A program made the translations under genes and the position numbers. From Aspidiotus rigidus (Eukaryota > Arthropoda > Insecta > Hemiptera > Diaspididae): a DNA stretch of 64,000 bases. The notes under the pieces are model-generated. The model had not been told where the DNA came from. It saw nothing but the letters and a program-made list of their open reading frames with translations, and did not search any database. The stretch's first letter is position 1. Every line of letters starts with the position of its first letter. Below are positions 22,895 to 31,700 of this stretch, piece by piece. The stretch covers positions 10,478,001 through 10,542,000 of the forward strand of contig JAVHKY010000052.1 of assembly GCA_035079385.1 (NCBI GenBank), given 5' to 3'.

Positions 22895-23380
22895 GAAGAG
22901 ACCGACGTTTTGTCGCATCACGCGACTTCATCAGGGTCGAAACTAAAAGCAATACAAAGATGTACACATAAAAAAGGTGAGAAAAACTACTTAGTATGAT
23001 TCAGAATCAGCGACCTGTAGACATATGAAAGTCCGTTTATATCAGTTTTAAAATTTACAGTAGGTATTGTTACGAATAATATTGATTACTTCAAGAATCT
23101 GCCTCTTCTTGTTATTATTTTCGCGGGCTACAATGTCATGACTTTTAAAATGAAAAAGATGAGTCGTATTGAAAGTGTGTTGAGCCAAAGCAGTGACACC
23201 ATTGCCTTCCTTTACATCGGTTTCGCGTGTTGGGAGATTCTCTTCTTAAGAAGTTGAGACGTCTCTCCCACATAAACCAGAGGACAGCTAGAGCAGGGAA
23301 TCCTGTACACAACACCAGAGTTTAATGAGGGAGGAATTTTGTCTTTAGTTTTCGAAAAGAGTTTTTGGTACATAGTGTTG
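22895..23380 (-). pseudogene. Penelope-like element 3' fragment with GIY-YIG endonuclease
   Basis: The minus strand reads SGVVYRIPCSSCPLVYVGET, a GIY-YIG entry with the paired cysteines usual in Penelope-like elements. After a frameshift near 23225 it reads GVTALAQHTFNTTHLFHFKS, then HDIVARENNNKKRQILEVIN. The catalytic-type E in the last block is kept. The RT part is missing here; an RT fragment of similar type lies at 33209-33484. The 3' end has a hammerhead-like fold (22901-22939). The fragment lies where pol of the host LTR element would be. Confidence 0.8.
22901..22939 (-). ncRNA. Hammerhead-ribozyme-like motif, probably inactive
   Basis: The minus strand reads CCCTGATGAAGTCGC, a GTGAT loop, then GCGACAAAACGTCGG. 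The CTGATGA box followed by a 5-bp stem II and an AAAC segment recalls hammerhead ribozymes known from Penelope-like elements. The expected G of the GAAA box is A here, and an extra A precedes stem II, so activity is doubtful. The motif is seen; the ribozyme identity is inferred. Confidence 0.5.
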
Positions 23381-23382
23381 GA

Positions 23383-23930
23383 GGGTCGCCGACAGCCCCG
23401 ACTTGGTGATACTCAAGGTCCAGATATGGCTCATTCGTTAGTGCTTTGTTAGTGCACGTTACTGCACTAGTTTATTTTGTTAGTGCTCCAACCCCTGAGT
23501 CGCTATTGAGGACATAATGAAGGAGGGGCGGGAGATACAACAGCCCTTAACTTGGTGACAGTTCAGGTCGAGATATGGCTCACTTATTAGTGCTTTGTTA
23601 GTGCACGTTAGTGCACTAATCAATTTTGTTAGTGCTTCAATCCCTAAGTCACTATGGAGGACATAATCAAGAAGGGGGCGCCGACAGCCCCCACTTGCTG
23701 ATACTTAACGTCTGGACAAGGCTTAATTGTTAGTGCTTCGTTAGTGCACGTTAGTGCACAAGTCAGTTTTGTTAGTGCTTCAACCCCTGACTCGCTATTG
23801 AGGACATAATGAAGGAGAGGCGGGAGATACAACAGCTTCTAACTTGGTGATAGTGCAGGTCGAGATATGGTTCATTTATTAGTGCTTTGTTAGTGTTTCG
23901 ATAGTGCACTAACGAGTAGGCCATGTCCGG
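23383..23930. repeat. Tandem array of a 147-bp unit, four copies in an A-B-A-B pattern
   Basis: Units start near 23388, 23529, 23679 and 23821. Each has TTAGTGCTTYGTTAGTGCACGTTA-like words, ending with YTGASTCRCTATKGAGGACAT-like text in the first three. Units 1 and 3 start CGCCGACAGCCCC, and units 2 and 4 start GGGAGATACAACAGC, so the array grew by duplicating a two-unit block. The palindromic TAGTGCAC recurs throughout. Confidence 0.85.
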
Positions 23931-24125
23931 GGCGTGAATTGTGGGGCGGGGGGCTGGCGAAACGGGCCTCCTTAAAAGTCAATTTGCTGTCTGGTTGGAG
24001 CGCGTTGATATCTTTGCTTGCCAGCCAAGTTCCAATTGTTTTGATATTTTGATTGATTTCTGTAATTATTAGCACTATATCAAGGATTTGATGCATTTTG
24101 AAATTTCTTTTTACCTTCAGGGATG

Positions 24126-24821
24126 CTACGTATTTTGATTTTGATTACAATTTGTTATTTGCTGGATACTAGCTTCAGTTGATGTGATATTGGTTAACTG
24201 TTTTGAGCCAGCTTTGCTAGCTTCAAAAGCTGTAGCTGCGTCGATAGCCAATAAGATGGTTAATTCTTTATCTTGTAACAGTTGTTGTTGTTGTGTAGTT
24301 TGATCCTTTAGACCACGCACAAATTGAGCTCTAAGAAATAAATCTGCAACAGACTTCCCACATTCACATTGAAATTGACAGGTATTAGATAACTTAGAAA
24401 ATGCAGCAATAAATTCTGCAATAGGTTCATTCTGGTTCTGGATAGGAGTGAGAAAATTATGTTGCTCAACAATGATATTTGGCGCCGGACATAGGTTTGA
24501 CTTGAGTAATTTAATTATCTCTACATAGCTACAATCGTCGAGCTTCTTTAGAGTGGCGAGTGATTTTGCCCTGTTGAAAATAAAATCACCTGCTGATGTG
24601 AGGAAAAGCATCTTACTTTTAACTTCATCGGTTTGTATGCCTTTGTACGCAAGATATATGTTGAATTGATCGACATATTCATTGAATTTAGACACTGCCG
24701 GGTCAAAGGCTTGCAAATTTGGTATGTATGTGAGTTGGCTTGGTACAGGTTGTAACTGGCCGATCGCCTCAATTCGCGCTGTTAATTGGGTTAACAAGGC
24801 AGCTAACGCTTCATTGTCCAT
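24126..24821 (-). CDS. Gag-like protein of a Ty3/Gypsy-type element (231 aa)
   Basis: An intact 231-residue frame begins MDNEALAALLTQLTARIEAI. Its central region follows the capsid-like gag pattern of insect Gypsy elements: FNEYVDQFNIYLAYKGI, then MLFLTSAGDFIFNRAKSL, VEIIKLLKSNLCPAPNIIVE, PIAEFIAAFSKLSNTCQF and LRAQFVRGLKDQTTQQQQLL. The C-terminus ends after TNCNQNQNT, with no CCHC zinc knuckle, protease or RT following. The start is the first Met after the 5' LTR leader. It presumably forms the particle shell. Loss of pol makes the element dependent on others, if it is active at all. Confidence 0.85.
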   Translation of the reverse strand: MDNEALAALLTQLTARIEAIGQLQPVPSQLTYIPNLQAFDPAVSKFNEYVDQFNIYLAYKGIQTDEVKSKMLFLTSAGDFIFNRAKSLATLKKLDDCSYVEIIKLLKSNLCPAPNIIVEQHNFLTPIQNQNEPIAEFIAAFSKLSNTCQFQCECGKSVADLFLRAQFVRGLKDQTTQQQQLLQDKELTILLAIDAATAFEASKAGSKQLTNITSTEASIQQITNCNQNQNT

Positions 24822-24993
24822 CTTCTCCTCGCATTGGAAAAAAAATGCTGGATGTTTGACGGTGTGAGGAAAAATAATTACGTAATTAAACCAACAAAAG
24901 AAAAAGATTTGATTTTTTTCACCTGGTCGCCTATTTTATGTTGCGGAGGAAATTACAACGACGACAACCTCATTGGATGACTTGATAGAAACT

Positions 24994-25128
24994 CTGCCGT
25001 GCAAAATAATGTTTGACAAACGTGCAGGTATTGAATTCCGCAAAAAGGTTGTTGAAACACGAGTGATGTAGGACCATTCTTCCTTATTGTAGATACTGCA
25101 CGTTCGTCAAACTTTATTTGCACGGCAG
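24994..25128. mobile_element. CTGCCGTGCAAA-family MITE, 135 bp, TSD AACT
   Basis: About 33-bp inverted ends start CTGCCGTGCAAAATAATG and CTGCCGTGCAAATAAAG. AACT flanks both sides (24990-24993 and 25129-25132). It lies in the 5' LTR of the retrotransposon; the 3' LTR lacks it. Confidence 0.85.
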
Positions 25129-25192
25129 AACTGTAATTGATTACTTTGATAACAGGTTGCATAGATTGATACAATATTGATGCGCGTTAGTA

Positions 25193-25538
25193 CTGCCGTG
25201 CAAAGTGAGATTGACGTATATCGGAAATAAGAATCTAGAAAAATGGATCTTCTGGCGGATTTACCTACTCCGTCTGTGAAATCATTCAAAAGTGGATATA
25301 CGTCCTATTCCTCTGTCGGCAAATGGGACGTATATCCACTTACGTGAATATTAGTAAACGTCTCTAAAACTAATGCCGTTAACAAAAATTTAAAACGACC
25401 ATCGGATTCTTAGATAAAAGTAATAGAAATCGTGAAATTTGCTGGATTGTAGAATAATTTTTTCGTTCTTTTTGAAAGCAATATATCATTCTCCAAATCG
25501 TTTTTTTGGATATGCGTCCATCTCACTTTGTACGGCAG
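25193..25538. mobile_element. CTGCCGTGCAAA-family MITE, 346 bp, TSD AGTA
   Basis: The ends read CTGCCGTGCAAAGTGAGA and CTGCCGTACAAAGTGAGA. AGTA flanks both sides (25189-25192 and 25539-25542). The matching unfilled site in the 3' LTR is at about 22750. An internal perfect hairpin with stem AGTGGATATACGTCC lies at 25291-25305 and 25326-25340. Confidence 0.9.
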
Positions 25539-25572
25539 AGTAGCGCGGTATTAGATTAGATACAACAAATGG

Positions 25573-25763
25573 TAGGCAATTTGCCTTGATCCAGGAGACC
25601 AGCGCACTCAAGTCTGCCTGCAGTGCCAATGCATCATATTCTGTCCTCACTGATTTGAACAATTTTATATCATCGGCATACCGAAGAGTTTGCAAGGAAG
25701 ATAGGACCTCTGTAATGGTTAGGTTGGCAGAATTTTGTCGGGTACTCAATGTCTGTACTTCCA
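25573..25763 (-). pseudogene. Non-LTR RT fragment with YADD box
   Basis: The minus strand reads LSSLQTLRYADDIKLFKSVR, then LALQADLSALVSWIKANCLP. This is the palm motif and following helix of Jockey/CR1-like reverse transcriptase. It continues directly into the fragment at 21990-22660 if the LTR element and one AATGG copy are removed. Upstream it is truncated near the MITE at 25785-26032. Confidence 0.85.
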
Positions 25764-25784
25764 CTTCTGCATCTTCAAAGAAGT

Positions 25785-26032
25785 GGACCCTAATAAGCAA
25801 AACTCGACCAAGCGACAATCACGTAGTTTCGTGATATTTAGACTTAAAGGAAATCGGTTACTTAAAAATAGATGGAGGTCGATATTTTCAATTCATAATT
25901 ATTCGACGAGTATTGCGTTTCCAGTTTTTTAATCAGCACCGTTGGAAAGTGCTCGTTGAGCTCTTTCCAACGGTGTATATAACTCCAAAATCTCAAAAAT
26001 GTCGCTTGGTCGAGTTTTGCTTATTAGGGTCC
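25785..26032. mobile_element. MITE, 248 bp, TSD AAGT
   Basis: About 34-bp near-perfect inverted ends start GGACCCTAATAAGCAAAACT. AAGT flanks both sides (25781-25784 and 26033-26036). The interior is non-coding. Confidence 0.88.
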
Positions 26033-26039
26033 AAGTAAT

Positions 26040-27205
26040 CCTCTTCTATTACTTGAACTTGATTGGGACAGTCAGAGGAAAGCGACGAGGAAGCGATTGA
26101 GATATTTCGATGGTAATGCTTATGAAATAACGACAAACTGAAAATGCCGCAAACGGAACCCTTTATCTGCTCTCTTTTCAGCAAAACTGACTTGTAAGTT
26201 GAGTCATGATGCCAGGGCCCAAGGGATGCCGTTTGCAAACAAAATTCGACTCTGTTTTCAAGCAAAATGATGGTTTCACAAAACTGAAATAACTATCTCT
26301 CGCTCTTACTAGTAGTGAGGTCGTTACTACAGAAATTTCCCGCAATCGGATCGTTCTTGCTGCTTAAATACTCACGCACCACTTACTTCCGTCGATTTGG
26401 AGCGGAGTTTCTCCGCATAATGTATTCTCTCCGATAGAAGACATAATTTGACCGTTGAGAACGCTGAAAAGCATGTTATAGTAATGCATAACAGTAAATT
26501 TCTGTAAACATTTGACGTAAAAAAATGTACTTCGATCAATTCATAAAAATTTTTTGTTTTCCCGTCATTTTTCCTTTAGCACCGATGAATACCTATTACC
26601 GATTTTTCAAATATTAGCACTGAAAATCTCACGTTTTTCTACCGGAAAATCCGGTCTCTAGTCATGACGTATCATGACTGAAATATGAGCTAGCAGATAG
26701 AAAACTAGAATCGTGTCAACTCGGCTTAAAAGAGTTCAGTGCAGGTGTACGTATAACGTTTAATTGACTGGTACATTACCGGTATATTTAGAGTGAATCA
26801 CAGTTGTTATCTAGTGACAGATTTTTTTGTTCTTGTGAGAAAAGCTCTTACTAAAACTATTACGGTTGGGGTGGTTTCTCAAAAATGTTATTGCAACCTA
26901 TTGCATATTTGATACCTCCATGGCAGAAATACCGGTATTATGTTTCTATTTGGTACATATGTAAAATATCCCATTTTCCATATGTGCCTATTTGGGGAAA
27001 TCTTATTTTGGAACATTTTGGGAAGTTATATGCTATCAAATGTTCAAGAGGAACTATCCACTACCAAGTGCCAGACCTAGCAATGCGCTTGTCTCATCGG
27101 TGCGGTGTGACTGTACGTGAATGTAGGAGGGCACTTTGTACCCTATCTGATTTTTAATTTTTAAACAATGATAACTCCTCTTATTGTACTGCACCAATCT
27201 CACTA
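26040..27205. other. No convincing gene
   Basis: Frames of about 90 residues at 25993-26265 (minus) and 26885-27157 (plus) show no domain or splice context I recognise. Upstream exons of the Ig gene could hide here but I cannot place them. Confidence 0.4.
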
Positions 27206-27209
27206 AAAT

Positions 27210-27470
27210 GTGACCTTCCGACGGACTGGGGCCCTTAGGGTTAAAACGTTACGGTTACTTTGAAAATTTCTGTAATTAAAATTTATGAATAGTTTCTTCT
27301 TCATTTTGATCACATTGCCTGCTGCATATACTTATCTCATCAATAGCATACCTACTTAACATTAATATTTGTTCATAATTTTTGTTCGTTATTTGTTCAT
27401 TAAAATGCAAAAAAACGTGGTATTTTTTCGTTAACCCTAAGGGCTTTTTTCTGATGGAAGGTCACAAATA
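27210..27470. mobile_element. Probable MITE with TGACCTTCC ends
   Basis: TGACCTTCCGACGG...GCCCTTAGGGTTAA at 27210-27244 is matched by the reverse complement of about 27432-27467. The total is about 260 bp and non-coding. No target duplication was recognised. Confidence 0.6.
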
Positions 27471-28368
27471 AGGCTTCAAAAATGAAAAATCGTTTAATTT
27501 CCAAATTATATCCGTTCTATTTTTTCTAAAAACCCCGTTTTATTTGCGTATGAATCAAAATATTCAAGTTTTTTTGTTTTTTCCCATAAGCATCCATGTA
27601 AATCTGTATCCACTGATTTTGAAATGTAACGTTGTTACATCGCTATCTTCCGGCTAAAGTAGGCCGTGCCTCACCTCACTGGCAAAAATCCTTGTACAGG
27701 CCTAGAAACCTAGTATTAGCCTGCTAGCAGCCTTCAGAGTCGGTAATAGGTATTATCTCTCAGCTTCCCTTATCTCTCCACGGCCCTCGCAAATTTATTT
27801 CCATATTTCTACAAGTCCTACTCTTACGTATCATTACTTGTAGTTTATCTCTACTTACTTGTCACTCACGTTGGTTACCTACTATTAATTTGTGTGCAAG
27901 TTCTTTCGTGATACCGCCTTTAAATTTCGCTATGATAGTTCTTTTTTGTGGGCACCTATTGTTTAAAGGTATTTATCATTTTTGGCTGTTTTTTATTCCT
28001 CGTTTTGTAATAACTCTTCAGACTCCGAATGTGGGGACCCCCATGAATAATTCCATAAGATAACACAGATTTGTACAGTGGTTGGTATAATTTCTGCAGA
28101 TGGATCGTGGTGAGATACGAGTACTATATTTTGGCTTCTGAGAAGAAAATTCAGTTGTCGCCAGCAACTAAATAGATTTACTATTCATTGTTCTTTCTAT
28201 GAACTTCTAAGGTCATAAAAAGTTGTAGTAAGTTCTGCTTCATCAAGTTGAGCTTACAAATTAATCTAACTTACTTTTGTCATTTCAGATACGACCTTCT
28301 CATGTGACAATTCTATGACTGATGTTTGAAGAAGAAAATCTCCAATAATACCTGATTATGTGTTTCAG

Positions 28369-28710
28369 ATTGTGCAAGTAAAGGGTCACACTATCTTCGT
28401 CATCGCCAGCACGGAAGTATGATATGGAAATCAAGAGATAACAATCTGCCAAACGTGACTGAGATTTATGTTCACCAGCAAGAAAATACTCAAATTGTAT
28501 GCAATTTGATCAATAGTTCATTGATTTTGAAGGATAAAATACGTTGGTTTCACAACGATATAGAGATAGATTTTGGTCTACGTTACTCAAGAGATCCAAG
28601 GACTGGAAATGTTATTATAGCAAATATAAACTACGAAGATGGCGGCTTGTGGCATTGTTATAATTGGGATACTGGATTTTTAGGGAATCCAGTATATTTA
28701 GTTGTATTGG
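28369..28710 (+). CDS. Ig gene exon A: Ig domain 1
   Basis: The acceptor TGTTTCAG precedes the exon and the donor GTAAGC follows. The domain shows QIVCNLINSSL (first Cys), KIRWFHNDIEI (Trp) and YEDGGLWHCYNW (DxGxxxC). The exon begins with two bases of a split codon, so a phase-1 exon must lie upstream. Confidence 0.85.
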
Positions 28711-31700
28711 GTAAGCAAAAATTTACCTGTTCAATAGCTTCTTAAATGGTAATACTGTAATTTGGTAACCATGATCAAAGACTCAAGTCCACAGTTCTCC
28801 CCCTGACATGCACGCTCTCCATTCCTCATTTTGGGTTGAAAGGAGGCTTCAAGGACTATAGTACCCAGTACACACTTGTACCGGATTTTTTTGAAGTAAT
28901 GTATCCAATTTTGTCGCGGTACAAATTGTTTCTCATTGTTTGACGTAAATGTATACGTGATTCAACGAACTTACACACTCTTCTCAACTTTTTGTTTTTG
29001 CAAATTGTGTTTCTCTGGAAAAATAGATATTGTAATAATGCTTTATTATTCCCAATTTGGTTAGCCACTCTATTCTCCTACTTTTTCTTCTGTACTTACC
29101 TATTGTATGATATCGTTGCATCTTATTCTTAGAAATCCATTAGAACAAAATGCTTCTATTGCATTGGTACACTATTACATCAACAACCTTCATAATTTAC
29201 CATGTACGAAAAAGCAATTAATTCCTTTATTTCAGTAGGTACCTAACTCTTTACGTTATCTGAATTTGTTGTTTATGTCACAGCACATACTTATTCAAGA
29301 AAGAAATAGGTTAATTTCACCGCAAATTTTATTGAAATATAGCGAGCGCTTTCGGTTAATAAACCATTAGCGCAATGCTAACATCAAGATGATAGTGAAA
29401 CTAAAACAAAAAAACACTCACGCAGTCGCGTGAGTAGGACACGATTTTTCTTCCCACAATGCAAAAATCATTGAGAGAGTCACTCCCTCTCTTTAAATTA
29501 ATATCAATGTACTAAATTTGAGTGAAATATCCTCGAAAATAAAATTCAATGGACCCTTGGTCAAGAATGAACCTGTTGAATGATAAAAGGTTGTTCATCA
29601 CCATACAGTTACTGATAACAAAAGTGGTAAAAGGAAGGGAAAATCCGCTTCTCGTAACGTAAGCAGCTACCAGCTACTCGCAGCTATTCGTAAAATAGTG
29701 AGAAATTTTTCAAAAAAATGAAAATTTTCCGAGAACTACCCATACGATCCTCGAAAAAATTGCAGGTGCACATTTTCAGATATAATACTACAATATGGCC
29801 AAGTTACAAAAAAATCCATCGGGTAGTTTCGGAGGAGTTCCACGAACAAAAAAATCTTATATATATATATATATACAAAAGGAAACCGGAAATTTTTTTA
29901 TGCTAGTTGTGATCTAGGACCTCAAAAACGTCGAGAAAGTTCATTGCTCCCTCCCCCCTATTGACCTTGCTACGGTGTAATACCTCACTTTTGTAGTTAG
30001 AAAAGTTGGTAAAAGCAAGTATAGACTCAACATGTACAAATCAGTCATACTCTATACACAAGAAATTATCCATCATTATTCACGTACGGTACAGCTTTTT
30101 GTAAAGTGCATCAGCGATGAGATTACAAGTAAGAATAATCTTGTTTCCTATGGGTGTGAATTTGAGTATTGCCTCAAATATTTTTACAAGTGCAACGCGT
30201 TTTATCTCTCAAAGCTTTCCTTATGTGAAAAAACGACGGCTTCCTTAACGAAGTTAAACGAGGAACGCAGGGAACATGTTTTATGATTCAAATGGGATTT
30301 GGTATTGAAAATCCAAGGAAGCCTAGAGCTAGATAAAGCTAGTATAAAGAAAGCCTAGACCTACTATAAGCCTAGTATAATCTAGTTTGAGAGTCTAAAT
30401 TTTTCTCGAATCTCCAGCTATATATATGATAGCTCGAGAGTTAAAATTTTTCCAAGTCCCTTTCATATCATATATAGCTCGAGAGTCGAAATTTTTCCAA
30501 GTTTTTTGCTGGACGACCCTCAAGAATTGAGAAATGCTGTCTAGTTTTACTATCATTTTGATATTAGCATTATGCCCATTAGCTTGAAGCGTTTGCTGTT
30601 TCAATAGAATTTTCGGTGAAGTAAATGTATTTCTGTAAATAATCATTGATTAATTTGAATAACATAAATTTTCCTTAATACTGATTCCCTAGCAAAGTCA
30701 ATAAATCAAATACGCGCAAATAAGTCACAACTACAACTATCGTCCTTCAAAATATGGACGAACTTTTGTTTTTATTTAATCATCAGTCTGTTCACAAATT
30801 ACTCCAAACTCATTGTAAGATCTGTTTGCCGACAAAATAATCCACCGAAATGTAAAGCCGCCGCCTTGTTTTTACCGTTAGATTTACAAAAACTTTATTT
30901 GCTGCTCGCGGGTTCTCTTTCTTTACCTACAATACTTGAGGCGAGAAGGGAACCTTTTTTACTGATTTTATTTTTAGCATTTGTTTGAATATTTCTTTCG
31001 AGAAGTTAAGAAGTTAGCATTTTGTTATTCTGAGAACTAAGCAGTCATTAAACTTTGTTCCACAGTCCACACCCCATTGAAAGTTAGTTCTCTTGTAGGT
31101 TAACCCCGTTTTTATACCTACGAGTATAGCTTGAGATTTAAATTTTTTCCAAATCTCTTTCTCTTTCATATAGCTCCAAAGTCAACAATTTTACAACTTC
31201 TACAGTCATCTATAGAAATTGAAGTCAACATGTTTTTCAAGTCTCCAAAATATATGGGTCGGCGTAAGTCTTTACTGTTGATCAAAACCGAGTAAACCTT
31301 TACGTACGAAAATTTTCCAAGTCCCTAAAGTATGTGTAGTCAGAGCCTCCATTTCATTGAGAACCACCACACAATTCGCAGTTTATCAATGAAGCAGGCT
31401 CCGCGGTGAAAAGGTGATGACGGCAAGTCATTTTCCCGTCAAATTCGATATTTGGCAGACTGGTCCTTTGGCGGATCATCTTTCCCGTGGGTCGTGCGCA
31501 TCGAAATGATAATCACCCGGAATTTCTTATTATAAGGTCTTTTCGAATTTACGTATTCAAGAATATGATTTTGGTGTCCTTTTTAGTGTGTGTCCCTAGT
31601 TCTAATGATCCTTGTTAAAATTTACATTTGCAGAAGAACCTAAAGCACCATATTTACTCATTGATGGACGACGCCTAGATCCAGGAAACCTGTTTGTACC

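Larger units (their letters stand above)
22666..25567 (-). mobile_element. LTR retrotransposon (Ty3/Gypsy-type gag), pol lost, TSD AATGG
   Basis: The minus-strand element has a 3' LTR at 22666-22774, preceded by a purine-rich tract (complement of 22775-22785). Its 5' LTR at 24939-25567 carries two later insertions. LTRs run TGTTGTATC...GCAACA; the last base pair of the 3' LTR is mutated. The 5-bp duplication AATGG is at 22661-22665 and 25568-25572. Between the LTRs are gag (24126-24821), a tandem array, and a Penelope-like fragment where pol should be. It sits in a non-LTR element whose reading resumes across the site once it is removed. Confidence 0.85.
24939..25567 (-). repeat. 5' LTR interrupted by two MITEs
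   Basis: LTR segments 24939-24993, 25129-25192 and 25539-25567 match the 3' LTR in order. The interruptions are the two elements listed separately. The segment after the first interruption has about a dozen extra bases relative to the 3' LTR. A possible primer-binding segment, minus-strand GGCGACCAGGTG, lies just inside at about 24920-24933. Confidence 0.8.

Noticed and set aside
23383..23930. CRISPR-like array
   Set aside because: Units are 147 bp with no unique spacers, in eukaryotic repeat DNA.
26885..27157. 90-residue plus-strand frame as a possible upstream Ig-gene exon
   Set aside because: No signal peptide followed by Ig sequence and no donor in the right phase; cannot be supported.
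28289..28330. Possible extra Ig-gene exon after TTTCAG at 28288
   Set aside because: It reaches a stop after 12 codons and no good donor precedes it.
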